A DNA stretch of 64,000 bases from Codonopsis lanceolata. Taxonomy: Eukaryota; Streptophyta; Magnoliopsida; Asterales; Campanulaceae. Within the stretch, counting starts at the first letter, position 1, and the number at the start of each line of letters is the position of its first letter. Below the pieces are notes generated by a model, which was given only the letters and a program-made list of their open reading frames with translations, did no database searches and had not been told where the DNA came from. Where the stretch lies: the NCBI GenBank assembly GCA_013146195.2, contig CM028383.1:1680579-1744578 (forward strand), read 5' to 3'. Positions 48,666-59,096 of the stretch are shown one piece after another. The position numbers and the translations under genes were made by a program.

Positions 48666-48818
48666 TTACTAATAATATTAAAGTATTTCATTTTAACACT
48701 TTTGAAAGATACATCTATTATATTAATAATATAAGTAGAAGTATTTAATCTTAAAATTTTTGAAACGAACATTATTTTCTAATGAATGTGCGATACATCT
48801 ATTATATTTGATGCTACA

Positions 48819-48915
48819 TAATTTGGTCTTGGGTGGTTCCTTGCGGCTTGTAGGATATCTGAGCTTATGTGAAGGTATGATCCTGTGAGAACCTTGTCAA
48901 AAGAAGAAGACCTTA
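48819..48915 (-). repeat. Inverted fragment of the Tat-like LTR
   Basis: The sequence TGATGCTACATAATTTGGTC... through TCAAAAGAAGAAGACCTTA is the inverted copy of the last 95-115 bases of the LTR that ends at 50507 (about 85% alike by eye). It starts sharply at the LTR terminus against AT-rich DNA and breaks off at about 48915. Confidence 0.75.
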
Positions 48916-49550
48916 AAAGATCAAGATCAACATCGTGGTGAGTTGAAGTTCGCATTGTACATCGTTTGTCTCCCTCAGGAACTCGATAACAAAAGGGTCT
49001 AACGGGAAACGCATCTCGACGCGGAAAAAGTCATAGAAGAAGACTATCCTTTTCGTCTTGCTTCTCATCTGAGCAGGAGTCATCTCGGATTCGTAGGGAA
49101 CTCCTCGACAGTCTTCGCCAGAGATCCCAATCGAGTTGAACCAATTCCCGACCTCCACAACTGAGTCAATTGACTCCAAGTGAGCAAGCGAGCTCAGGTT
49201 ATAGTAATCTTCGTTCCGATGTCTCCATCCTGCTCGAGGTCTCCCAGCCAACTCCTCATCGCTAGGAATCCCACTCGAGCTCGCCTCATCCACCTCATCC
49301 TGATCGGTGGTTACATCATTCACAACCCTCTCAGAAAGGACTTAGCTGCTCGCTTCCTGGGTATCTTTCCCTCAGTAGCATGTACTTCAAATCCAGTCCG
49401 CTCAGAATCTGTGGGTGCATGATGTTCTTGGGCACCATGATCGTAGTCGTATGCTTCTTGCTCGTGGTCAGACTCATCAAACAGTCGAAGGGGGGAAATA
49501 GAGAGAAGTATAGAGCACTTGAAGATAAGGGGGCCGTAAAAAAAGACCAA
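48913..49550 (-). pseudogene. Minus-strand retrotransposon-associated ORF, frameshifted
   Basis: Reading minus from 49550: an acidic, low-complexity N-terminal part (FDESDHEQEAYDYDHG...KRAAKSFLRGL), then after one frame change DVTTDQDEVDEASSSG..., and a segment with RIVFFYDFFRVEMRFPLDPF. The last motif resembles the domain in plant proteins labelled putative gypsy-type transposon (Transposase_28-like), in which a ...R.PL.PF... core is conserved. The frame ends at 48913, next to the inverted LTR piece. It has a TATA box in the correct place upstream. It is broken and probably inactive. Such antisense extra ORFs are known in Tat-lineage gypsy elements between pol and the 3' LTR. Confidence 0.5.
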
Positions 49551-49566
49551 AGGTGTAGTTTCCCCC

Positions 49567-49573
49567 TTTTATA
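49567..49573 (-). promoter_or_regulatory. TATA box for the minus-strand ORF
   Basis: The minus strand reads CGCCTATAAAAGGGGG. It lies about 70-90 bases before the first plausible start codons of the minus-strand frame, a normal spacing with a short leader. Confidence 0.55.
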
Positions 49574-49898
49574 GGCGAAACTTGGGGAAAAAGGCGCCCA
49601 AATCACGCACCCAAAGCCTTCTCAAATTCAAACTATGGCAGCTGCGATGTACCCGATCAAGCCTGTCATTAATGCCCGCCTTAAAAACACGCAACCCATC
49701 ATGACTGTACCTAGCCGACGTCACCCCAGAAGAACCTTCTAGCTTCCTACAACCGGCGTTTCGAATTCATCAACCGTCACCCACAAAGCAACTCCCTTCA
49801 CTCACTGCCAATTAAAACAAACAAATGTTCGTCTCCCCAATTCAAATCACAACAAATTTCAAACATGCTCCTTACACCGAGCATAAATACTTGATGAA

Positions 49899-49916
49899 TA
49901 AGGAGCAGGGGGCCAC
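49899..49916 (+). other. Polypurine tract before the Tat-like LTR
   Basis: AAGGAGCAGGGGGCCAC directly precedes the LTR start TGATGAGC. This is the expected position of a polypurine tract for a plus-strand element lying to the left. Confidence 0.6.
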
Positions 49917-50507
49917 TGATGAGCTCGGCCCAAATCCTGGTCACAAGCCAAGCACATGTGCCTCCACGTGATAAGCACGTGGATGTCAGGGACTAGGAAA
50001 AGGGTCACCCGAGTAGGATAACCCATGGAGAACATCCTACATATCTACCGAGCAGGAATCCTCCCACCAATCTGATCGAGCAGGGAGCAAGGTTGCTCGA
50101 ATAAGCCAGATACCCATTCCAAGGCTTAACTGTCAGATAACTCTGGAGCCCGAGATTTAAGCCGTGATCCCGTCAGTTACGTGGTTAACCCGTATTTATG
50201 GTCATAAAGGCCTAAATTCTCTCCATAATAATAACTCAGCCCGAATTTCACTCTCAAAAGGGCTATATATACCTCACAATGTTTCATTTCAAACGTACGC
50301 TTACTTTTACATACCGAAACTATGTCATTTTGCTTTACACAAGCTAAGGACTTACTCTCACGCTTGAGGGGTTTCACGAGGCCCTGCTTTGCATTCCTTC
50401 TAAGGTCTTCTTCTTTTGACAGGGTTTTCACAAGATCATACCATTACTTAAGCCCAGATATCCTAAACACCGCAAGGAACGACTTAAGACCAAATTGTGT
50501 AGCATCA
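49917..50507 (+). repeat. LTR of a Tat-like gypsy element
   Basis: 591 bp from TGATGAGCTC to GTAGCATCA. It contains GCTATATATA (50262-50271), a good TATA box, with a likely transcription start about 30 bases later. The left neighbour is a polypurine tract and the right neighbour a primer binding site, so internal sequence lies on both sides. The end is confirmed by the inverted copy at 48819-48915. Confidence 0.75.
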
Positions 50508-50510
50508 GTT

Positions 50511-50528
50511 TGGTTCCGTTGTCGGGAA
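50511..50528 (+). other. Primer binding site, tRNA-Asp-like, degraded
   Basis: TGGTTCCGTTGTCGGGAA lies three bases after the LTR end. It resembles TGGCGCCGTTGCCGGGGA, the primer site of many plant gypsy elements, with a few changes. Confidence 0.6.
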
Positions 50529-50570
50529 ATGAAAATCTTCAATTCATTTTATCGAAGAACTTTATTAGCA

Positions 50571-53459
50571 TGGCTAAGAACGATAAGGGACATGTTGGAG
50601 CAAGTGGAAATGTTAGTGGGGATGTGTCTGTGCACCAAGGAGATTGGCCACCAATCAATAACCGACCCGAGGGGGTTCCCCCGCCTGATCAACTTCCAAG
50701 AAATTGGCTTCCTCCAATAGGTGGGGTAATGACCAGATCCTAGGCAGCAGCTCAACAGCACTAATTGGCGAGGCTGGTTTCATCCCAGTGAATGATTCAC
50801 CTCAGCTCGATTTGAGAAATTTGTTACAACAACAAAGAGCCAATTCGGTTGAATTACGTGATCAACTGAATCAACGTCGAGAGGCTGCTCCACTTAATCT
50901 AGTGGCAGAACCTGTCCCGCTGAATGAGCAAGCATAGGCTCAGGCTCTTCGCAATTAGGCTCAGTATTTGAACATGATGTTCATACTAAACCAAAACCAA
51001 CAACTGGCCGCGTTGGGTCAGCCACCAGTTCCCATAGATGAACAACTAATTCCAGTCGTGCCCGCAGTAAGTGTTCCATAAATGGTGGAAAGGGTGCCTA
51101 GTATTGGTGGCCATGCCCCACAAAGACCCCATTTGCCTATCGATCAAACACCAGCTCGAAGTCGAGCAAAAAGTGGTGGCAGCCACAATCAAGGTACTCG
51201 TATGGTTGAAATCCACGAGGAAAGGCGTGGATGAGATAGATGTCGTGCCAGAGAGCCCAGTATGGTCGCCGAGTCATAGCCTGCCAGTAGACGGAGCCGA
51301 AAACATGAGCATGAGCGCTCTTATCATTATCGAGCACGTTACTCTCATTGATCCCGTCAGACATTACCTCGTCATGAGCATGACAGATGAGCAGATCACC
51401 ATGAGGCCCTTAGACCGCCAAGGGTTCCCCAACAGATTATAGCACAACCCATTGAGGTTCCTTTGGCTGCTGTAGCTCAGCCTGTGGTGATCCCTGCGGT
51501 GCCATTACCTGCACAGCCTCAGACAATGGCTGAGGTTTTGGCAATAGTACAGGCAAGAATGGATGGATGGGAAGCTGGTCGCCGACTTGACAGGACGGTT
51601 CGGTCGATAGACGGTAGTCCTTTTGCGGACTGGATCGAAAACACACCTCCTGCTCAAGGGGCTGTTTTTCCAAATTTTGATAAATACTCGGGAAAAACCC
51701 ACGGGTAGGAGATTGGTTGTGCTCATTTGAGGCACAGGTCGACCTGGTAACTAGCAACGAGGCCTTAAAATGAAGGCATTTACAAGGGCTATTCAGGGTA
51801 AATCCCAAAGCTGGTTGGGACGTTTCCCGAGAGGATCTATAACAGCGTGGAAGGATCTAAGGGATAAGTTTTTAGCAGAATTTGTTTTCGCCGGAGCTCT
51901 TCCAAAAAGTCATTTCGATTTCTACAAGGTGGTCTAGGGAGTTGAGGAATCTTCTCACAATTATGTGGAGAGATTTTACAAAGGTGCTCGAGCAGGTCAC
52001 GGGCATGACCAAAGGGGAGGTCACACTCTGTTTTTTGAATAACATGGGGAGTGGGGGCCTAAAACAGGAATTGGTAATGCATCCACCAGCAACTCAAGGT
52101 GAAATGCTTGCTTGGGCTCAGTTATTTAGCTTAACGGAGGCTGACCGGAAAGGAAAGGGCAAGGAGAAAGCATAAATTAGTTCGGCGGCAACAGCATCTC
52201 CTAGCTCAGGAAACAACAATAATTTTCGGCGAGATCGGAATAGGACTTCTGATTCCACTCAACGATTTAGAGAGCAGCATTTTACTCCCCTGAACACTTC
52301 AAGGGAGGAAATCATGATGCAGATCCAGAATGATCTTCCTGTTCCCTACCCCATGAATCCGGACACAACCCAATACCGAGATAACACAAAATTTTGTGCT
52401 TATCACAACGATGTGGGCCATGTCACAGAGGAATCTTTCATCCTCAAAAAGGAAATCCAACACTTAATCAATCAAGGGCGTCTTGACAGATTCAAGCAAG
52501 GAAATAACAATGGGAATAATTGTCGTGACCCTCCTGCTCGGGGAGGAAACAAGGGAAATGCCCCTCAAATACATGGAGTTGTCAACGTCATTCTTGAGGA
52601 AGAACCCATCTCAACTCAACTAGGAAAGCACATCTACTCGCTGTCAAAGGTGATGAGCACGCCACCTGTAACTCAGTTTGGCGAGCAGACTATTCACTTC
52701 ACTCGCAGTGAATTAGCAAGTACAACGTTAGCTTCTGAGCAGCCATTGGTTATATCAGCTTTGATTAACAATTGGCAGGTGCATTGAGTGCATGTTGATA
52801 CAGGAGCATGCCATGACGTGCTTTACTACAATTGTTTCAAGGAAATCGGTCTCACCGATGCTCGCTTGAAACCTTACTTGAGAACTCTGGAAGGATTCAT
52901 GAACCACAAGGTCGGTGTCAAAGGCACAGTCGATCGACCTAGAAGTATACGTAGGTGATGGGGAACATACAAGGCTGGAAGTCATTACCTTCCTCGTCAT
53001 CGATCTAAAATCGCCATACAACGCCATCATGGGCATTCCTTCCATGGCTCGCTTCCAAATGGTCGCCTCAGTATCCTACCAGCGAACAAAGTTTTATATC
53101 GAAAGTTTTACTTGCCAACCCCGAGCAATGTGGGAGTATGTTCGGGATACACATAAAGATAAACAAAAAATTGCTTGCTCTACTCCCATCGAAGAAATTA
53201 CTATTTCAGAGAAGGTCCTTAGGTCCTTATCGATTACATGCTCACAACCACATGATGCTGGAGATCGATGAGCAACCACATGTGGTGATATGGAGATCGA
53301 TGAGCTTAGTGGTGAGCAAGAAAAGGCCGAGAAAATGAGAAAATTGAAACGAGACGGGGACGAAAAATTGAAATAGGTTCGTGAGGAGCCGAAATTTTGA
53401 ACTGGAGATGAGCTCGAAGAAATCGTCATCAATCCTGCTCATCTAGAGCAGAAGGTTAC
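50571..53459 (+). pseudogene. Gag-protease remnant of the Tat-like element, truncated before reverse transcriptase
   Basis: An open stretch starting MAKNDKGHVGASGNVSG leads into a Gln-rich region with several stops. The gag core follows at about 51770-52170 (AFTRAIQGKSQSWLGRFPRGSITAWKDL read in pieces), then an intact stretch (52314-52787) with TKFCAYHNDVGHVTEES, the C-terminal CxxH..GH motif of Tat Gag. A stop at 52785 precedes the protease segment with VDTGACHDVLYYN (aspartic protease D-T-G) and later YNAIMGIPSMARF. The last recognisable residues, NPAHLEQKVTIG (about 53430-53465), are those that precede reverse transcriptase in this lineage. The sequence then changes abruptly. Many stops and shifts show that it is dead. 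Confidence 0.75.
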
Positions 53460-55136
53460 AATTGGTATGGATTCTTGCTAGTTTGGCTGGATCCACTGAT
53501 GGTTGTTCCCAGTCTTGATTTAACATGTCATATTCTGGTAGAGCTGGTCTTCCTACTAGATATGGATCATTATGGGGCAATGCAGGCAGTTCATGCATTT
53601 TGCTATATATAGTCCAAGCTAGAAAAATAAGTTCATCCTGAACAAAACGATCATTTGAGAGATAAAATCTATTCCAGAGAAGAGGAAGGGGATCAAAGTA
53701 CTTGCCATAATTGGCCACCAGATCTTCTTGAGACAAATTTGGGATGGCAGGATATAGAACATAGGGTCTTCTTTTCAAGTTGTGGTCAATGTATTTGATG
53801 GGATTGACATGTGGTTTTTCATTTTTCTTCTTCTCATGGAAAGAAAGAAGAAATTGTACAAAATATGGGAGATGGTCAAAAGGAAATACCTAATTTGGAG
53901 GAATGGGTACAGGATTGGCTTGGTAATGTGAGTGTCTGGGATGGAAGGTAGGATTCCTAATAGGAGGGAAATTTTTTATTGGAGCAGTATTTGGGGATCT
54001 AGGATTTGAGGGAGGAGAAACTGGTGAAGGATCAGTGACTGGAATGTCTAGGTTTGGAGAGAAAGGAACGAAATTACCTGGATTGAGATCTGGGGTTTTT
54101 CTTTGTCTTTTGGGAGTAAGTTTGCAGCTAGAGTCAGTCTTCTTCGTTTGGTTCTTTGAGGTACAGGGATGGGAGAGATGTTAGTTCGTTGTACTTCAGT
54201 TGACTGACCAATGTCAGCTGGCTGACCACCTTCAGCTGGTTGAACAACGTCAGCTGGCTGACCAATACCGATCGACCATCTGGCTGGTGGCCACTTTTGT
54301 CGACCAACTATGGTTGGGCCGACTAGTAGATGTAGCGAAGAGCACGGTCCTTGTCCCGGTCTTCTACCTATTTGAGCTATGGAGATTTCCTGACCAAAGC
54401 GGTCGGATACATTAGCTCGCTTGATGTCAGCAGCTAAATACTTCTTGATTCTTACAGGTTCCAAGTCTCCAATGGTAAGGAGACGATATTGAAGAGCATG
54501 AAGGGATCGAAGAAACTGATTTATGATAAGATGGTGTGTAAGCCTTGGGTTGCCAGAAGCCATATTCTCCTTGTATTTGGCTATGTTGGTCTTTACACAT
54601 TCCACAAGCACAACTCCCCAGTTGATCTCAAAGTTCTCCACAATAGCCTCCATGAGAAATAGTTGAGTCTCTGTTATCTTATCATGTCCACCAGATTTGA
54701 TAAGAAGAGACTTGTCCAATAAAGTTGCAAGGGCATAGTGAAAAGGGGCAAACCTATTTTTGTGCTTGTCAAAAGCAAGCTCAACTAGAACCTCACCTCT
54801 CAGAGTTATCCAACCTGCATGTTGGGTTTCTTCTGGAATAGTGTAGATGGTTGAACCATCATCTAACAAGCCAGGAAAAGCAGCTGTAATTGTTTCTGAG
54901 TCAAAAACGATAGGGACTCCTCTGATTGATCCATTAAGGGAGAAGGGATTAGTTGGGTTTTCTTCCATTGACATGAATAATTCCTCAGTCAACTGGCAAC
55001 TATACGTTCTGATGTTGAAAGAGAGAAGAGGAATCAACCCAGAAGCTGTTAGAAGATGGATAAGTTCAAGCCCTAAGGGTTCGTTGTTAAGAGATACCAC
55101 ATCCAAGAGATATCCTAATGTAGTGTTGGTTGCCAT
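53443..55136 (-). pseudogene. Minus-strand retrotransposon-associated ORF (Transposase_32-like), second locus
   Basis: From ATG at 55136 a 362-codon frame runs MATNTTLGYLLDVVSL... to 54048. It contains GSIRGVPIVFDSETITAAF and later HHLIINQFLRSLHAL, resembling the plant family described as putative plant transposon protein (PF20167-like), in which a VRG-hydrophobic-F motif is conserved. Downstream the similarity continues after frame changes: a Pro-rich stretch (PSPVSPPSNPRSPNTAPI), then KRRPYVLYPAIPNLSQEDL to 53443. The abrupt left end coincides with the break of the gag-protease remnant at about 53460. The first 362 codons are uninterrupted, so decay is mild. Function is unknown. Confidence 0.5.
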
Positions 55137-55330
55137 TTCCTGAAGTAAACACAGAAAAACAAGGTTAAAAAAAAGAGAAAAAAAGAGAGAGAAGACAGAA
55201 TGAGAAAGTGAAAGAGAGAGAATGGGTACCAGAAAAGCTAGGGTTAGGGTTTGAAAAAGTAAGAGTTCGAAGAAGAAGAGTGAAGTGAAGGAGTAGTTTG
55301 CAAATGGTGAGTATATATATAAGAGGGGTT
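55137..55330 (-). promoter_or_regulatory. Promoter, leader and possible leader intron of the minus-strand ORF
   Basis: On the minus strand TTATATATATAC (about 55312-55324) is a strong TATA box. A CT-rich leader follows, then AAACCCTAACCCTAG (telo box, about 55241-55255). A candidate 90-base intron runs from G|GTACCC (donor at 55229) to TTTACTTCAG|G (acceptor at 55140), T-rich throughout, ending three bases before ATG. This is the layout of a plant polymerase II gene. Confidence 0.5.
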
Positions 55331-55869
55331 TTATAAGTACAGACGCTTATAAAAAGGTGAGTGAGTGGGTTTTAAAAGCGAAGATATGGCGTGTAGTGAA
55401 AAAGTACACAAAATTTTAGTTTTTGATAAAAAGGTGATTTATGGCAGAAGGTTATTTTCATAATGATGAGTCGTTTTTGTGTAAGCACATCACTTCAACC
55501 GCCAGTGTTGGTGGGATAATGGAGGAGTCGTTTTGGCTTCTCAGGGAAGCTTCGCGAGTTCCAAGGAGAAATAAAAAGGCGGGAAATAAATAAGGGAATT
55601 TATAATTATTTAAATTTAATATAAATCTTAGCTGAGATACGATCAGCTTTGATTAAGGATAAGAAGCTACCTGAACAGTGACTATAGTGTCAGTCACTGT
55701 ATTGTCAGTTGTTAAAGTTTTGTCGGCTAGAGAATAGAAAAGTGTCAGATGATCAAATTTTGACAATGGAGATGTCGCCGGGTCATTTAATAATGTCACC
55801 GATGGTGATGGCTGTCGTCACCGAGGATTTGTTCAGAAGCTTAGACCCAAACATATATGAGTTAAAGAT
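55331..55869. other. Spacer between the minus-strand ORF and the next LTR
   Basis: No gene seen. TGTCAG/GTCACCG-type phrases recur between 55680 and 55850. There is no strong polypurine tract next to the LTR start, only GAGTTAAAGAT. Confidence 0.35.
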
Positions 55870-57650
55870 TGTCAGCTAATTCTAGACACCCCAATTTCGT
55901 ACCCCTGCTATGTGACTGACATAAAATATCAAGAACTGTTAAAACTTAACAAATGTCAAGTCATAGAGTCAAAATGCGAAAGAAAAGCGAAATGCGCGAA
56001 AGTGAACCGAGGGGGTAAAATGCAAAAAGTTGAAACTTGGAAGGCATGATGGTGCCGCACTAAGCGGGGTCCTTGGCCGCACTATCACTTCTCCCAGCTT
56101 TGCTCTCACATTGAAAATATACAAGTTTTGATGCATGCACGAGTACAACTCACCAACGCAGCCGAACAAACGATAAAATGCCCAACGATCATCGCCTCTA
56201 CTATAAAGAGAGACCCCTCCCTCTCATTTCACTCGCTCGCTTACACGATAAAAATCGCAACGAAGCTCGCTTCTCCGATCTCAATACGCTAGTACGAGAG
56301 GTGCGAGATAGGTGAGTGGAAGCCCCTATAGTCTCCAAACCCCGTCCCAAACTCGCCAAATCAAAAACCCATAGGTTATAAGTGATCCCTAGCCTAGTTG
56401 TTAGGTATCCACCTCACATCCCCAAAAATCCCAAAATAAGCCAAGCATTCCGCCCGAGTAACGAGCTAAAAGTCAAAACTAAGTCTAGGTTCCGCCCAAC
56501 TAGAAAGGCCAAAACCTACCCAAATAAAGTTGTCACTCTGCCCGAGTTGATAAGCCCAAACTTCAAAAATCAAGCAATCATTCTATCAACACAACAACAC
56601 ACACAAACAACAAAAGACTCCTCTCCTCAAGGACGAAAGACACCGCCGCCTAAAAAGGTAATACCTTTAAGAGCGTTATTTTATTTCATTTGTATTTTTG
56701 TCTTTTATTTATTTTTCAAAAGTTGTTATTTAAATCCGGCGCAATGTAGTCCATATAAGCCGTTGTGCTGCCCGGATTAGATTAGGAAATATTATGTAAA
56801 AGAGCCGTTATAATGGCCAAATATTCTTAAATGTGTCTGTAATTATTGGAAGGAGACGGCTGCGAGTCCGTAAATAATGTAGCCACGAATGTATTTGTTT
56901 AAATTTCCCTTGTCATAATAATACCTTATTTATTTGCTAGATAAATATAACAATAAGCATACTTCAGCCAAAAACGTTTTGAGACGAAAGCGAGTTGGGT
57001 GCCTAGCACCTTCCCAACTCGTAACTTAGCCTCCGAACCCGCTTTTCTAAATCTCGGTTTTCTTTTCGGTTTTCCTTTATTTTTGCCTTAAAATAAAGGT
57101 GGCGACTCGAAAACTTTCAGATCCAGTGGGGCCTCGCAACATTCCCTCTTTGCACTTTCCTGTTCTCCCCTAAAAAAGGGAGATACGGGAATGGAGGGGT
57201 GATGCATTCCCATATCCTGGTATCCCCTAAACAAGGGATAACTTGATGCGGGAAACCCATAGCTCCCATAGTGATCTGATTGGGCCATAAGGCTATTTTT
57301 AATAAATCCATAGTGGGGCGCCGCAATATCCTTTCTTGCACTTCTCTATTTTCCCCTAAAGAAAACAGGGGAGAATGGGAATGGAAGGGTAATGCATTCC
57401 CATATCCTGTTATCCCCGAAATAAGGGATAACTTGACATGAGGAAACCATTAGTTCCCATTTTGGATACAAAATCCACTCAAGGCAACCGAGGCACATTC
57501 CAACGTGCTAATATAGACAACACTCCTCTCGCACTTTGGATTTCGTCTTCCCCTAAACAAGGGAGGGTGGAACGAGAGCTGGTGTCCCGATCCGCACGCA
57601 CGCAAGCACCCCCATCCAAGGGCGGGCTGGTCGCACCCCTGAACCTCACA
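55870..57650 (+). repeat. 5' LTR (and adjoining leader repeats) of the Ogre/Tat-like element
   Basis: A candidate start TGTCAGCTAATTCTAGACACCCC and an end ...CCTCACA lie just before TGGCGACTCGATGGGGA. The TATA box TATAAAG is at 56212-56218, with transcription inferred to start about 30 bases on. TTGGGTGCCTAGCACCTTCCCAACTCG (56996-57021) is a strong inverted repeat that also occurs in related gypsy LTRs. The borders are tentative because the partner LTR is missing. Confidence 0.6.
57121..57560 (+). repeat. Tandem repeats before the primer binding site
   Basis: Units of about 170-185 bp: 57121-57304, 57305-57472 and a partial third, sharing ATCCAGTGGGGC or ATCCATAGTGGGGC, then TTGCAC, CCCCTAAA.AA.GG, GCATTCCCATATCCTG.TATCCCC and AAGGGATAACTTGA. 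Confidence 0.8.
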
Positions 57651-57651
57651 A

Positions 57652-57668
57652 TGGCGACTCGATGGGGA
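57652..57668 (+). other. Primer binding site, tRNA-Arg type
   Basis: TGGCGACTCGATGGGGA follows ...CACA. TGGCGACTC.GCTGGGGA is the primer site described for Ogre-type elements. A shorter related sequence, GGTGGCGACTCG, occurs at about 57098-57109. Confidence 0.75.
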
Positions 57669-58486
57669 GTTGTTTTATTTTAAATAAAATGGAGGGCTAG
57701 ACTCATAAAATAAAACTTTTTTGTTTTTATTTGTTTCGGCTGCAAGATGCTTGTTATATTAATTTACGCATTTCAATAAAGTGTTCCCATACGGCCGTGG
57801 CTATATTTGTGGAATATGATCCTCCATCCGGCAGCTAGCCTCGCTCCGATACCTGTTACTTGATGTTTAAGAGTATAAAAAAATTCAAAAAAAAAATATT
57901 ATAAATTTTTTTTTTCGAAAAATAAAAAAAAAATGTATATATCTATTATATATATTACAATAAATTCCGGGCAGCACAACAAAAGAGCTGGGGCTTTACT
58001 TCCGGCTCTATATTTTTTTATTTATTTCAGTTCATTTTCTTTTTTCACTTTATTCTCGATATTTGTGCATATCTCGCATTCATGATGTCATTTTATTTTG
58101 GGGACATAGGACCAAAATTTGTAATTAATAGGATAGATAGTTTCCCGCTTTTCTTTCTATTTCTTAAAATGGTGTGCTTAGCTTGCTTGCGCTCAAAAAT
58201 AAAAAGCCGAGAAAATCCACATATAACAGCAAGACAGGCCATATTTGCTTTATTTTTCTATTCCTGTAAAATAAATAAAGGTTTTACTACTTTCTAGATA
58301 CCGCACACACGTGCACACATGTAAATATATTCCGAACTGTTACCCTACACCATGGCCAGCCTACCCCCGCATAAGCCAACGTTAGAATGCATATAGTTTT
58401 TCAGACACTTCACGCATCGACCGGTTTTTGCATCTTTGAATTGTGGGTCAGCCCCGTCAAAAAAAAAAAATCAAATCAAAAAAAAT

Positions 58487-58553
<67 letters not shown>

Positions 58554-59096
58554 GCGCAAGTTCAAAAAAAAAAAAGAAAAAAAATATAATAAGTGCGCAC
58601 AAAAAAAGTATCAATATAAATAATAAACAGGGGCTGACTTATAATTCTCAGATGCTCGACCTAGACCATTTCGGATGGTGGATCCTCGAAAGAGTATAGG
58701 CCCTTCGCCTTCGGACCGCCCACCTCGGGAGTCGAAAGGCGTGGAATACGTTGGTCCTATACTGAGAAAGAATCCACTATTCCAGAAAAGTCCCGAGATC
58801 ACAAAATAAAGCAGGTGCTTATCCGGTCAATTGTAGGAACATGAAAATAAATATAATAATAAAATATTAATAAAAAGGCACTGTATTCCAAGCCCGATAG
58901 CCTCCAAATTCTTCTCGATACCTACCAAACCCCATTTTCCTCGAGACCTGCCCGAATTTGGAAAGGCGAGATAGTATCGCCTGGTTGATTCGGGAAAGCA
59001 GCGTAAACTAGATCGAGGGTATCGCCAGATCGACAAAGGCGTAGTCGGCTCGAGGGTACGATCCAAGCAAGATGGCAAAGAAAGTGAACAAATACC
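57669..59096 (+). other. Leader of the Ogre/Tat-like element
   Basis: A long non-coding leader, as is usual for Ogre elements. It includes a 60-base (TA)n microsatellite at 58491-58550 flanked by A-rich runs. No supported ORF. Confidence 0.5.
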
